In this document: piece by piece, positions 32,587 through 45,322 of the stretch
How positions within the stretch are numbered: the stretch's first letter is position 1
Layout of the letters: every line of letters starts with the position of its first letter
Notes under the pieces: generated by a model
What the model was told of the DNA's origin: nothing
Seen by the model: only the letters and a program-made list of their open reading frames with translations
Databases searched by the model: none
Origin: Adiantum capillus-veneris
Lineage: Eukaryota > Streptophyta > Polypodiopsida > Polypodiales > Pteridaceae
Length of the DNA stretch: 64,000 nucleotides
Assembly: GCA_014529385.2 (NCBI GenBank)
Contig: CM043962.1
Coordinates: 36,237,598-36,301,597, forward strand
Direction: 5' to 3'
Made by a program: the position numbers and the translations under genes

Positions 32587-33229
32587 GCTATGGTGGTGCT
32601 CTCCTTTCTTGGGTGACCTCCCTTCCCAATCAAAGATAAAACTTGTAGCCTTAAGTGAATTACACAAAAACGTAAATGAAATAAAAAGCTATTCTCTAAA
32701 TTGTTGAAAGCTCAAGCCTCACACAACAGGCGATTGGCAAGCACAATGAGTTGATCGCACTTGGGTTTGAGAGATTAGCATTTTCATTTGCATCCACGGG
32801 AGGCACTTTCAAGGAAAATTTTGATCCTGATTGCTCTCGGGAGTATCCCTAGCCAATGTCCATCCTGTGATTTTACCCCCCTTTTGAATGCGTCTCTACC
32901 CTCAGAATCTCCATTTGAGTAGCACATCAAAAGATAGCTTTTTGATAGCTATTTTGGAGCTCAAAGAATCATATACGTCACCCAATAAAGAAGCAAAGAT
33001 AAGTTCTCAATCCTGGAGTAAGATGTATTATGGGATGCGTATGGTCATGCGTACAATTATGTGGTTTCTATAGTATTGACTGCTTATGCTCTTTTGAGAG
33101 CATGTACTCTACAACCTATCGTTTATTTACATTTTTGTTCTCTAGTTGTATGTACTTTACTCAACATTCCATCAGTTATAGGTAGATGATATTTCCTTAG
33201 TCTATAGCTACTAATCCAATTGGCCGTGG
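32587..33229. other. No gene seen
   Basis: AT-rich; possible leader of the relic LTR element to the left and worn C-terminal end of the gypsy integrase to the right. Nothing I can name. Confidence 0.3.
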
Positions 33230-34110
33230 CATACCCATCTAATGTTGAAGGCTTAACAACCCCATTTACTGAGACATCTTCTATGAAGAATGGTCAATTA
33301 CCTTTCTTTTGTAGGGAGTGCACTAACACTAGGTCCCCTTTTTGAACTCTTTTGTACATGAGCTATGGCCGCCATCCCCTTTGCTTATCCAACTTTTCTA
33401 ATTCTTCTACCCTTTTTGACAATACATATCCATTTCATTCAAATGTCTTTGCCACTCTTAAAGTGGCAATAATAACTGCATCGGTAATATGGTATCTAAT
33501 CGATAAACCAAATTGAATGGACATATGTTAATGGCAGTCTTATATGAAACTCTATAAGTCCATAGTGCAACATGTAACTACATTTCCTTCTTGATATAAC
33601 TATTTTTGTGAGGAATGCTTGATATCTTGTAACTATGCTCAGCTTGACCATTGACTTGAGAGTCATAGGGTGAGAACTTATTATAAATGATCATTCATCT
33701 AAATGACCTCGTTCAAGATGTGTGTTTCTCTAGCAATTGTTATCTCAATAGGAAAACCATATCTTTTAAAAACGTACTTATACAAAAATAAAGTTGTTGT
33801 CCTTGCATCATTCTTTCTAGTGGCTTTTGTTTTAGTTCACTTTGTCTAATAGTAACTGGCTACAATAATATATTGTGCTTAGCTTTAGTATGTTGCTAGT
33901 TGAATAGGGCCCACAAAATCAACATCCCATTTGGAAAAGGCGCTTTCCACCATCATAGGTCACAATGGCATACTATCCTGTATTTGTGAAACTTTTGCCC
34001 TTTGGCAAGCATCACATATTTTAACAATTTTTTTTGCATTCGAGAAGAGGGTTCGAATTCCATCCATCATAAGGGATTTTTTTGTGAGGGAGTTAGAACA
34101 TGGCGACCTT
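33230..34110 (-). pseudogene. Ty3/gypsy integrase (decayed)
   Basis: Minus-strand blocks in order: ICDACQRAK (34010; second half of the HHCC zinc-binding domain), KWDVDFVGPIQ (33920; start of the catalytic core), PYDSQVNGQAEH (33650; equivalent of the common HPQTDGQTE), ALWTYRVSYKTAI and CPFNLVYR (33530; C-terminal core), then a GDLVLV-like block (33340). Stops and frameshifts throughout. It belongs to the chromovirus/Athila-type gypsy order of domains, but the clade cannot be fixed. No LTRs could be tied to it. Confidence 0.85.
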
Positions 34111-34130
34111 TTTTATGTGAGATTTTGACA

Positions 34131-35636
34131 GTGATACAAGAATGTGAGCTTTGATGAGAAACTATGGATGACTTGAGCTTTCATTGGCAATTGTGTGAGT
34201 TTTTTTAGTATTGGTATCTAGTGTGTACTAGTGGTGGAAATTGCTATTGGATAGCTCAAAGTCCAATTTCTGCCTCTCCCTCTCCCTCTAGCATTAATTG
34301 AATATCTCTATGAGTAGGATAATGGGTTTATATCCAAGATAGGTAGGCATCCAATTGGATGGCGAAGGATAACACTAGACCAAATTCCACAAATAGCCAA
34401 GTATATAGGGATGCTATGAGTTTTCACATTGTTTTACAATCTTTTAACTAAGTATGATTATGAATGGACATAAAAAGATCTTAGGGTTTGTTTTCCATAG
34501 CCTTAGCCAATAATTGGACCCTCCCCTCTCCATTGGGACTCTCTCCATCTCTAATATACAACACCTAAAGAAGCAAGATGGGGTGGCCTCCAAAGAGTTC
34601 TAGAATTAAAATCTTATAAGGTGAGATTTCACTTTCTAGGAATATAAAGATACTGAATCTTGATTAATAAGGTTTCAAAATTTATTAAGAAATGGAGAAG
34701 TTGAGGGCTCTCTTTATTGATTTGCAATGTCTCGATATCTATGGGTACAATAGATACCTAATTTTAGGAAAGATATAATTTTCACCTCTAAAGATACAAG
34801 CATGTGTTTTAGAAGAGGAAGAAGGTTTCACAAACAAACATTGAAGATAAAATGTGACGACATTGTTTTAAGAGAGGATGTATATTAGAAATTCTAACAC
34901 CAGCTACAAGCATGAGGAAAAGGAAATACTCCAAACGTTTGAGAAAGAATTGTAAAATTAGCCCAACATTAAAGGTAGCAAAGTGATTTCCCCCAAATCT
35001 AGCTTGCACTCACTAAGATGGCTGATAGGAAGGTACATTGATGTCAAAACATTCATTCACATCATTAATTTTTACTTATGAGAGGAATTTTGAAAAATTG
35101 CACTGGCGAATGAAGCACCACTAAATGGTCGAGAGCTAAAAGTAGTACTAATCAAAGCACTTGGTGCATTGACCCAACTCTTGTTCCATTCTCGTAGCCA
35201 CACTTGATGTTGACACTGACCACACCACTCCTATGGTGGTGGCTCTCTATATTGCCCAACCTATGCCCCCATATTTGGTGCCTCCTCCACTATTTTTTTT
35301 CAATTGTGAACAGTCCTTGTGCCAAAGCTAGCCCCCCGACTACCCTTCGGCTCTTCCTTGACCAAGTTTGAAACATCAATCTTTGTGAGTCTCCAACTAT
35401 CAAAATTTTTTGAAACTTCAAACCAACACAATGAGAGCATCAACTGCCAGCTTAGCATGATGTTGAGGATGTCTTTGTAAAGATAGAAACATCAACTATT
35501 GACAGTTCAAAATGTGAGCATCAATTTTAGGTGAAACTTGGCCTCCAAACCATCCTTTGGCTAGTTGTTTACATTCGCCCATCCCAATCTAAGCCTCCAC
35601 TACCGATTTATCTACAATAAAGAGGGGGCTCTACCC
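34131..35636. other. No gene seen
   Basis: Diffuse AT-rich sequence, possibly older parts of the gypsy relic. At 34046-34062 a GGGTTCGAATTCC stretch looks like a tRNA box B but no tRNA fold is visible around it. Confidence 0.35.
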
Positions 35637-35865
35637 TGTTAGATAAAGGTGGTGTGCCTCATCGTGCTTTACCCGTGCCTGTCGCCCAGTGTCCGGCTGC
35701 CCACATTTATATCTTTATTTTTTATACATACAAAGAAGATGGAGCTCTCACTCATTCTCACATTGTGCTTATACAGTGAGATTTGGGAGCTCCACTCACA
35801 TCTCTGTGTCGTGCTCTCTCTCCCCTTCTCTCTCCCCGTACACGCACCACATTCATGCACTCACA
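35637..35865 (+). repeat. 5' LTR of the deleted copia element
   Basis: Starts TGTTAGATAAAGG and ends CACTCACA; matches 38854-39082 with about one difference per ten bases. It has no obvious TATAAA; TTTATACATA near 35724 is the closest. Confidence 0.85.
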
Positions 35866-37640
35866 ATTGATATCAGAGCTCTGACGACTCGTGCGACGGC
35901 TTCTCGACGGAGCTCGGCTATGGCAGCTTGAGCTCGACGGAGGTGGATACGGCTCGGCGGTGTCAGATCTCAGCTTAGGCATGTATATTCAGCTTGTGTA
36001 GAGCTTGAGTAGAAAGCCATTGCTGAATTTTGCAGAAAAAGAGCAGAAACAAGAAGTATTGCAACTCGTTTTTGCTGTTTTTGACTCCCAAAACAGTGTT
36101 TTTTGCATATCTCTGTCACACGGAGTTGGATGGATATGAGCTAGGAGTCTAGGTTTTGATTTTGGCACATTTTGGACGTGATGGTGATGTCTATTTTCTA
36201 AAATTATGATATGAATTATAGCAAGTGCAACAACAGCAAGTTTATGCTGCGTTTTTGGGCCGAAAACGGAGGATTTTGGCATATCTCTCACCACTGGATT
36301 TGGATACATGTGATCCAAGAGTCTACCCTGAGGTTTTGCATGTTCCGGATACGTTGGTCATATAAAAATTTTAAAATTCTGAGCGCTGAATTATTTGCAA
36401 CAGCCTGTCAACAATCTCGACATATCGAAGTTTTGAAGTTTGATTCCTACAGTGTAGAGAGTAATGCAATTTGCATCTTTGGCTATGTATGGCACACTGT
36501 GGTGCTATTTGAGAGAGAATTCACCTTGTTTTTGCGTATGAAAGTGGTGCTTTGGGATGTGACTTTCGGATCGTTACACATTCGGATGCGGTTTTATGCG
36601 CAATGTTTGACTGTGTGGGACATTTCAGAGAGCTTTCTTAGCACGGTTTTGTGCAGTTTCATGCTATGCATGCATTATGCAGATACAATTTGAGCTAGCC
36701 ATAGCTTGCAGGTAGCAGGTTTACAAGTTTGCAATATTTTTGGACAGATACACGTCTATAGCACTACTCGGTCAAGAGTGAGCCAGTTTGCCAGGCTTTT
36801 GGCATTGCATGTAGACAATTTGTGGATTTTTCTAATGAGACGATGTCTATTGTCCTGCATATTTGGTGAGATTTTTTGAGTTTTTGCTCAGTTTCTAGAG
36901 AAAACTCTGCCAAAATTTTTCCAAGATTTCTCGCCATGGTTTATGCGTATTCGCAGTTTGCTCTTTGATGGTTTAGTGGCCGAGTTGACTCCCACTCTCG
37001 CAGTTACCTGCAATTTCTTGGCTTGTGGTTTGCGTCGAGTTTTGACTCATTTTGCAAAGAAAATTCTATTTTTTCTTCCCTATCTTCTCGGCATAAAAGT
37101 TTACAGTGTTATGCCATCATATACAGTGGTTGATAGATTCCCACTTTGACAATGATCGAGTGTTTACTCTCACTTTTGACAGGTTTTGTCAGTTTGGATA
37201 CAATTTGGTGTTCTTGTATCCACTCTCGCAGGAGTGAGGATTTGCATATGCTTGTGTGGCTACAATAGAGGCTAGTCACAGGTTTCACAAGTTTTTTGCA
37301 GATATTTGCAGGTAGTTTCTCTTGTGGGACACGTTTTGAGCTGGTTTTTTCTCTACTTACGTATATAGTTATGCGCTTTATGCTCGGTTGAGCAGTTTGT
37401 CCCAGTTTATGCTTGTAGAATTTGCAGATTGTGGAGTTGTTTTATGCATATGTGAGCATCGATTTTGATGTGATTGATCATGCTTTTGAGCAATGTGTAG
37501 TGGTAGAGTTACCTCCCACTTTGTTTACCATAGTTTTAGCATGGATATGGAGACGCTTCAGGTTAGAGGCGGTTCTCACTCACGATCGTGACTAATATGT
37601 TGGCACTGCAACCACGATGGGCATATTAGGCATGGTGCTA
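35866..37640 (+). other. Leader of the deleted copia element
   Basis: Primer binding site at the left end, then about 1.7 kb without conserved coding blocks. Segments around 36060-36200 and 36245-36365 resemble each other (both have TTTTGGCATATCTCT(C/G)-like and GGTTTTG(A/C) motifs), so an internal duplication is likely. Open frames such as 36211-36693 show no domain. Confidence 0.5.
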
Positions 37641-37642
37641 CT

Positions 37643-38765
37643 ATGAGGATATATGCTAGAGGGTATGCATATGATAGACATGTCACTTTTGAGTGTAGCT
37701 TGCCTTCAGAATACTTTGTGTCTTGGGATAGCACATTGTCTACACGTTTTCTACTAAATGAGCATGTAGTTTTTCATGTGACTCCATGTCGTGATTTGTT
37801 TTGCTCTTTCTCTAGTGGGAGACTTGGTTGTGTGCAGTTTGTTGATGGTTCAACATATGACATAGAGGGTGATGGAGATGTATGCATGTCTTTACCTAGC
37901 GGTGTATTTCTTACGCTACAAGATGTATGTTATATACCAAGACTCAACCAAAGTCTCATTTCAATGAGTCAGTTATTACAGAGTAGTAGACATTCTGTAC
38001 TGCTTGGAGAGCGGTCATTTCAGATGGATAGGGGATCACTAGTGATAGCCAGAGGTGCTAGGAGTGGTCTGGTATACCATTTGCATATTTTTGACATGAG
38101 GCGGTGTAGTCTCTGTGTATTTGCAACCATGTTTGGAGCGAGAGACGAGGTGTGTCTCTTTTGTGAATGTTCTGCATGGAGAGCAGGCTGTGCATTTGTC
38201 TTGTGGTGACATTCACGTAGACAATGGTATCTCTGGGGATGCACAACTTGGCCAGTCATCATTTGAGGTGACATCAGTTGAGCCAGAGACGGATGCATTT
38301 TTCTATGATGCATCTGATACGCTTGAGGGTGACAGTGTCCTTCAAACAGCTGTGTGTGATTGTAGTGGTGTTGATTTTTCAATTTTACAGTCACTCTCAG
38401 CAAATATTCCTTTGCCAGACGATGCTGACATGGTGATTCATAGTCAGGTGGTTCTATATGAGGATGCATATGACACTGAGGTTGCTGCCAGGGATAGGTT
38501 GGCACACATAGTGCATGTTTTGTCGGTTTTCGGGTCTCTCATGTCTGGCCTTTTGGTCTCGAGACCTAATCTTGCTTATGCGGTTGGTGCATTTGCAGTG
38601 GCAGTTGTCAGTCATGCAATGACTGACACTAGCATTATGCATTGTGGAGCCATGCAAGTTGTCACTCGATACCTACATCAGGAGTGTCATCGTATCTCTA
38701 GCCCTAGTGGTATGCATGTTGCATCTATACTAGAGCGGTTACAGAGTGAGCCAGTGGGCATAGGT
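37643..38765 (+). pseudogene. Copia polyprotein remnant (gag-pre-integrase joined to RT C-terminus)
   Basis: The open stretch 37643-38209 has VQFVDGSTYDIEGDGDV, LPSGVFLTLQDVCYIPRL and NQSLISMSQLL, the region between protease and integrase of copia polyproteins, and later LVIARGARSGLVYHL. After a frame change the stretch 38115-38768 has GLLVSRPNLAYAVGA, corresponding to the SLMYAxxxTRPDIAYAVG block near the end of RT. The HHCC, integrase core and the YVDD box are absent. Confidence 0.75.
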
Positions 38766-38853
38766 TGAGAGCAGTCTTCTCTCACCTCTTGTATATACTA
38801 GTTGTAGGCTAATCTTCTCGCCACTTATTGGCACACAGCCTTTAGTGGGAGAA

Positions 38854-39082
38854 TGTTAGGTAAAGGTGGTGTGTCTCATCGTGCTTTGCCCGTGTCTGTC
38901 GGTCAATGTCTGGCTGCCCACATTTATCTCCTTATTCTTTGTATGTATAAAGAATAAGGATCTCTCACTCGTTCTCACATTGTGCTCATACAGTGAGATT
39001 TGGAAGTTCTACCCACATCTATGCGTCGTGCTCTCTCTCCCCTTCTCACTCTCCGCACACGCACCGCATTCGCGCACTCACA
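38854..39082 (+). repeat. 3' LTR of the deleted copia element
   Basis: Starts TGTTAGGTAAAGG directly after the polypurine tract AGTGGGAGAA; ends CACTCACA. Direct repeat of 35637-35865. Confidence 0.85.
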
Positions 39083-41499
39083 CACCTTACACTAGAGAGG
39101 AGCTCCAAGAGTGCCAACCTTCTTAGATAGGCTCATTCAATCCTCATGCTCTACATCAGCATTGTTGGATGTATGTAGCTCTTGTGGCTGCCATAGTTGC
39201 CCTCTCTTGCACAAGGTACAAATGTGGAGTAGCCAATGGAGAGGTGAAGTTGCCTACTCTTAGAGGTTCAAGGAGGGATATTGGCCATGCTCTCACAATG
39301 ATTGATTCATTTGCAAGCTTTGATTATATCTAATTAAAACTTCTTTAGCACCAACGTGTTGCCCAAGCTCCTACACACAACTATTAGCAGGTCGTCGCGA
39401 TGGACATCTGTAGCATAGCTATCTGGCACTAACATAATATGTCAATACTTAGGGAAGTGACTTGGATGGGGCACAAGACTCTTTGAGATGTCTTCCGTCA
39501 TGAATAAAGTAAACCTAACAAGCAAACACATGAACACAACAAGAAAAGCACCACTCAATGATCAGGAAATCTGCCTATGTCCTTTCTCGCCACTCTAGGT
39601 CATCATGCCAATTATGGAACTTGAATGGACTCAAAATGCAACAAAACTTTAGTGGGTCTCCGCAATCGAACGCCTATAGCATAGCTATTTGGAACTAACA
39701 TAATGTCAATATAGAGGAAAGCCACTCAGATGGGATACGAAGACTCTTTGAGGGTGTCAACCTTAAGAAGTGAACCTACAAAATGAAGCCATCTTTAGCA
39801 CTAACAAATCTATCACTCTCTAATCTAGCAATCTGCATATGTCCTCTCACCGCTCTCGATCATCATGCCATTTCGGCACTCAAATGAAGTCCAAATGCAA
39901 CGAATCTTTAGGAGGAGGTCTAGGACACCTAGGGCGCTATCCTACCAAGTATAGTTGCAATCTGACAAGGTACCAAAATCATGATCAAGGTCCTGAAAAC
40001 TACAATAGAACAATCCAAAAATGTCGTCCTATGGTTTAGGAACACTCTCCTAAGGTCGAAACGTCAATAAAACAACCATTAAAGTACTTAAAACAACAGA
40101 TTTAGCTCATAGATAGGTCATCGTGAACCACATCAAAATTGAGAATGGTTACACTTAAATTAAAGATTAATAGGCAAGTAACACAATGCAATAGTTGGAA
40201 TCAATTTTGGATTGCCAAAGCTCAAGAAAAATGGATTACAATGCGTGAGAAAGTAGTTGCCCTCAGTCGTACGCTTCAAACCTCCAAAAACCTTGATGAT
40301 GATAATGATGTCTTCTCAAAATTTCAAAAATCAAGCTTTATACCTAGGGCTTCTCTTGGTCAATGGCCAATTTACAAGGCTTCAACTCAAATTCAAGCTT
40401 TACAATTCAGATTTTACACAAGTTGGCTCAAAGATCAGTTGGCTAAAAATCAAAGTCTCTCATATTTACAAGGCTATTTCAAAAAAATGATGGGACTACA
40501 AAATTTTGTGACTTCATGATGAGGTGGTTGGCTAGGAGGGTGCCCGTCTGGTCCATCTACCAACATTCCCCCCTTCCTACATGTTGCACGTCCTCGTGCA
40601 AGCTTGGTCTTTAGTTGGGGCAGTGGCTAGTCTTCTTCTAGTCTTCAGGTTGAGCTGCTTGAATCTTTAGTAGTCAAAAGTTCTCTTTTCTAGAGTCTTT
40701 GTGAGGTGTTTGAACTTTTCTGCTCAAGCCTTTATCCCTGCTTGGACTGCCAAGTCTTTGAATGGGTTGCTCATTATTGCACTCTGGTAAGCAATGTGGC
40801 ACACCGATAGGTCCTTCGTCATGGGGTTGAAGATGATGGAGTCCATCTCAAAAAAGCATGTCATGAACACCTCTTCAAAAGTTTACAAATATTATGAGGA
40901 CAGATACATGACTCTTGCATTCAAACCCATGATGACATTATGGATGGAAAATTTTATTTCTATATTCCAGCAGATGCCCTTCGTTCCCCCAAGGAATACT
41001 TGCCACAGGAATGCTTTGTTGCCTTGATGTCCTTGAATGCTATGATGCAAGTGATGATCATTTCTGCTATCTTCAACAAAATTTGACATGTGAGATCTGA
41101 GACATCACGCATCTGTGTGATCACCGCCTAGAAGGTGTGTACCATATAAAATTGTGTGGGCAGGAAGATGTTGTTGGGCTTTAATAAATCCAGGTAGTTG
41201 AGAGCAGAAGGCCTTCTATTCTACCGACTATAGTAGCTATCCTAGGAACAACTTCTTGGAGTTGGAAAAAAGGTTGGGTCAATCCTGAGATGTTGTGGCA
41301 TGTTGTGGTAGAGGGTCTCATCCTGTGGTCTCTTTTGTTAACCTCTCCAACAAATCCTAAAGGTGATTTTCAATGATTACGTAGTTTTTTGCTTCTCTCT
41401 AGATTGAACGTAGTCTCAATTTGCTCATGTTTGTTGGTGAGACTCCATCTTCTATGTACTCCACTATGTATTTTTTTCCACTTGGGTGCTTCTGCTATC
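39083..41499. other. No intact gene; imperfect direct repeat at 39410-39910
   Basis: Two ~250-bp segments (39410-39655 and 39672-39910) share ATAGCATAGCTAT(C/T)TGG, CTAACATAATRTCAATA, AAGACTCTTTGAG and ATCATGCCA. They may be worn repeats in the 3' part of the neighbouring gypsy element. The open frame 40139-40519 has no known domain. Confidence 0.45.
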
Positions 41500-41577
41500 C
41501 TGAACAATGTAGCATGTTTGACTAGCTTTTGATGAACACCAACATCACATGAACTAGAGTAGTCATGGACACTTTCG

Positions 41578-41928
41578 CTACATATGAGGCCAATACACCC
41601 AAGTCTTTATCAGTCTTGGATATGTTTGTTTTTTTGCATTGTGAAACCCTGTTATTTTTACGTGAGCTTGTCTAAAGTACAAATCTTTCTCAGATGGCTC
41701 TACACATAGCCTAAGTATTCTGTCCTTGCCCTGCTTATATAGTCGTCTGACTATTAGCACAAATGAGCGTGTTTGGTCAATGATTGATGGTTGTATTTTA
41801 ATTTGTAGAGAATAAATGGTGAGCAATGGTATTACATGTTTTCTCCACCTTGGTACCATATGTATATTGAAAAGATAAGAATCTAGGAGGTCATCATCAA
41901 CTCCAAGAGTTGCTTTCCCATGAATCAA
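41578..41928 (-). pseudogene. Gypsy RNase H end and integrase zinc-binding domain
   Basis: A 116-residue open stretch with RILRLCVEPSEKD (compare the usual LCVP..E..) and WVYWPHM (usual WWP.M), which bracket the N-terminal HHCC domain of gypsy integrases. The His residues are poorly kept. The catalytic core is not visible to the left. Confidence 0.7.
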
Positions 41929-42807
41929 TCACGATAAATGGTCCACCGCCCTCTGATGAATAGTCCCTTTCTTGACTACTATCATGAAATCAAACTCTAG
42001 CAATATAATGAGCCATCAAACTATTTGGCCAGTATTGCATGGTTTGTTCACTAAGTACAATAGTGCCTAATGATCCACAACAAATACAAATTTACTTATG
42101 AGAAGGTAATGTCTAAACGTTTTGGCTCCATAGATCATTCCCAAGCACTCTCTTTCTGTAGTTGTGTAGTTTCACTCCGTACTATTTGAGTTGTCTACTG
42201 GAGTAACATATTGAGAAATCCATATTGCTCTCTCCAAGTTGGGCTAAGATGCATCCAATTATGTATGTTGATGCATCTATGTGGACATGGAAGATCTTTC
42301 TCCAATCACGAGCTTTAAAATTGGAGTAGAAATCAACCTCTGCTTTAGTTGTTGAGAAGTTTTTTCACATGTTTTCTCGCACAGAAACTTTGACCACGAT
42401 TCATTTGCAATCGATTGTTTTGTTAGTTTCTATGATTTAAGTCTCCTCTTATGTTTCCAAGATAGCATTCACCGTTTGGAAGGGCACTATGTCATAGCTA
42501 TCTTTATCGTAAAATGTTGTGGGGATTATGTTGTTGACAAAAACATTTAGAGTCGTCAGTATCTGTTCCCAACCAAAGGGTTCAAACAATTCCTCTAGAA
42601 ATGGCTCTTTTACATAGAACTTGTCTTCTTTTGAGTGCTCTAGAATACAATCTTCCTTTTTTAGGCTTCCACACTCCTATGCTCTCCACCTCCAAACATG
42701 TGCTCCCTTCGTCAACCAAGTAGGCAATTGTGTATCAAAATTTGTAGTCACACCAAAATCTTCCACTTGGGTCTGATTTACATCTCGATAACTATGGTCC
42801 TTTTTGT

Positions 42808-43442
42808 TTATCTTCGTATTATATTCTTAAGCCGTAAGTAGAGATAGTCATAGCCCCAATCTTGAACCATTTTGGGTTGACACATGAATGGTCGTCCTAA
42901 AATAACCTCAAAGTTGTTGATTTTTCCAAAATCAACTACAACAGAAGTGTGCTCGTACTCATTTTGTAAAAAGATGCAATTATTTTTTCTAAGATTCTCA
43001 AGGGTCTCTCTACAAATCTGTCTTCTAGTTTCAACTTCATACGTGTTTTCTTGAGAGTTGGTCTTTCCCACTTCTCTCAGAGGTTCTTTGCAATAATGGC
43101 TACCTCCACCCCACTATCAAGTATTGATATCATTTTTATTCCCTTGTACTCTAAGGGTAAGGTGGTTTTCCTCTCTTCTCCTTCACAATAGTTACCCACC
43201 TTATTCACTGGTACAGGCTTTTCTTTGGGTTTCTCTAGTTGATTTGTTTCCATGATTTCATGATCTACAAGTTTATCCTGTGGAGAGATTTTCAACCTCA
43301 TCTTCTCCACGTTTTTGCTCATTTGATCCCATAAATGTGGGCTGATTTTCAAAAGTTCTACAAGAGTAATGGTGCATCTTATAGCGACGACATCAGATCG
43401 TGTAGGCATTTTGTGTCCGTCATCCTTGGAGTGGGATTCCAT
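42808..43442 (-). pseudogene. Gypsy aspartic protease region
   Basis: Two adjoining open stretches. MISILDSGVEVAIIAKNL (43100) is the active-site region: DSG stands in place of the standard D-T/S-G and is a valid variant; after a break, FEVILGRPFM (42910) and QDWGYDYLYLRL (42870) match the ILGRPWL...DW block downstream. By family this protease cuts the gag-pol precursor. Confidence 0.78.
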
Positions 43443-44299
43443 TGAGATGGCACAACCCTCACTTCAAATTTTATCTCATGTTCCCCTACAAAGGAAGGAA
43501 AGTCTTGAAGGTCGCCGGTTTACTCTCTAAGGATACTTCAGTCCGTGCATCTCCGTACAATGACTGTATATCCCTTGGATAAATTTCGTGGTCCATGTTG
43601 ATTTTTGGGATTGGTGCTGACTGCAACATGATACTATCGTCTTTTTGTTTTTTATTGTCTCCTATAATGATTGTGGCCAAGGCTCATCCACTTCAAAAAT
43701 TGGTGGCATCTCGTGGGATTTGGCCTCTTCTATCGTGCTTGCAATCGCCCTCATACCTAATGGCTCTTCCTTTGCTCATTTGGTTGGTTTCTTGGTGTTG
43801 CTTTCTTTTAGTGCACTTCCATTCTCCTTCTCAGGCACATGCACAACTTGCTCAGGGATTTTTAATGTTTCTGGCTACATTAGAGCTTGAGTTGTCTCTA
43901 TAAGCCTTCTACACATTTCCATTCATTTGGTTTTAATTTTAGGATGCAAATATGTCAACAACCTTTGTTCCAATGTTTGGTTGTTCTTTAGCCTCGCCTT
44001 GTAGGCTTGTAGTATGGTATCTAAGTGTTCGTTCACTTCCTCAATAAAAAATGAACATCCTGATATTGTTTTTGGTGCTCATCCATTTCCTTCACCCTCT
44101 TTGCTTTTATTTTGTCTTGTTTTGCTTTCCACAACTTTTGTTGAGTCCGCACTAGCCCACTTTCAAACTCGGTTTGTTCTGGAAGTTTTAGATCATCTGT
44201 CACCAGCTTACTTCTAGCTGCTTCGTGATCTTAAGCTATAGTCACCACCTGACAGGAACTGCCGGCTTTAACTCAAACCCACTTGAACAAGGTAAAATC

Positions 44300-44460
44300 T
44301 CAATGACATTCACTATCGTCTTTCCCTTGTTGTTTGGGTTCTTAGCACAATGTTGGATGAGGTGGCCTATTGCACATTTGTCACAAAATCCAAATATTTT
44401 GTTTGCTGGCCCTTGTTAGGACAAACTCAAGTCCAATGCTCACCTCCACATTCATAGCAT
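44300..44460 (-). pseudogene. Gypsy gag C-terminus with two zinc knuckles
   Basis: Minus strand: CYECGGEHWT-stop-VC (44440), a C-x2-C-x4-H-x4-C knuckle with one stop codon inside, then CDKCAIGHLIQHC (44360), a complete second knuckle. Such nucleocapsid knuckles bind element RNA. Confidence 0.75.
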
Positions 44461-45322
44461 GGACCTTCCAATTGGGCAACTGCTAGTGGTTCTCCCTCGG
44501 ATATGGATATCCTATCCTAGGAGGATATCCTCTAGGCTTGTAATTTTGATTTGTTATGAACATAAGCGTATTTTGTCCATTGTGAATTGGTTTCTCATTG
44601 TTTGAGCCACATATGAAGGTTCTGTAGCTTCATTTGTGATTGCTCAAACTGGACTATCTTTAGTGGCATATGCTACACCCTCGCGCTCTCACATGTGTTC
44701 ATTCCTTCCAAGCTCAACCCAAATCCTTCGTACTGTGTTTGAAAATCCACGACTTATTCCGCTCTTAAGAATTTCTTAAAGAGTGAAACATGTGCATAGG
44801 GATCTCCCAATCAATTGTACTTTTTGGACACACACTTCACCACTTGAGATGGTCGCATCCTTTGTGTTTCAGCTGCATCACAAATACTTTCCTCTATGAT
44901 GGGCTCTAAGGTTGGGAAAGTTCCTTGATTGGCACTCCCTTTTGTCAAGACGTGACTTGACTGGTCTCTCATGATAGGATTTCTATTTTAATATAGTTTG
45001 CATGATCACAAATACATCAAGAAAATTACTATTACAAAACCATGATTTATTACCTTTTTTATTATGCATCCAATCTTCCAATAAAAGGCAATTTGAGCTG
45101 CAAACTGTGATTTCCACAACCTGTACAAAAATCACTTGGTGTCTATAAGTCTACAACCACTCTGTTAGTCAAAATATGAACCATTCATAAATTTCTTGTA
45201 CTTTTGACAAAAATTATTATTTTGCACAATTCAAATCCAAACTGAGTTTTGGAAAGACCACTATGCTTCTAAGGACTAGTGCTACCTATGATATGAATCT
45301 AGCCTCAGTCTATGACAGGGAG

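Larger units (their letters stand above)
35637..39082 (+). mobile_element. Internally deleted Ty1/copia element with 229-bp LTRs
   Basis: Direct repeats 35637-35865 and 38854-39082 have the same length and start TGTTAG(A/G)TAAAGGTGG and end CACTCACA. A primer binding site (TGATATCAGAGC, 35869-35879 region, one mismatch to the tRNA-iMet site) follows the left LTR and a polypurine tract (AGTGGGAGAA, 38844-38853) precedes the right one, so orientation is +. The interior is 3 kb: a leader with an internal ~180-bp repeat, a gag-pre-integrase-like block, then directly the C-terminal RT part; RT core and integrase are missing. No 5-bp target duplication is seen. It could only move with help from another copia. 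Confidence 0.85.
41500..44950 (-). mobile_element. Ty3/gypsy element, decayed internal region
   Basis: Minus-strand order right to left: gag with two zinc knuckles (44460-44300), aspartic protease (43442-43077 and 43071-42808), a weak RT/RNase H stretch (42800-42000) and the integrase zinc-binding start (41928-41578). Order PR-RT-RH-IN identifies gypsy. Stops and frameshifts are common. LTRs were not identified; the palindromes at 45323-45917 lie where its leader or 5' LTR would be. Confidence 0.78.

Noticed and set aside
34040-34070. tRNA box-B-like GGGTTCGAATTCC
   Set aside because: No box A, acceptor stem or anticodon arm at proper distance; it lies by a gypsy integrase relic.
38020-38505. 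161-residue minus-strand frame
   Set aside because: Antisense to the copia remnant read on the + strand, which has recognisable motifs.
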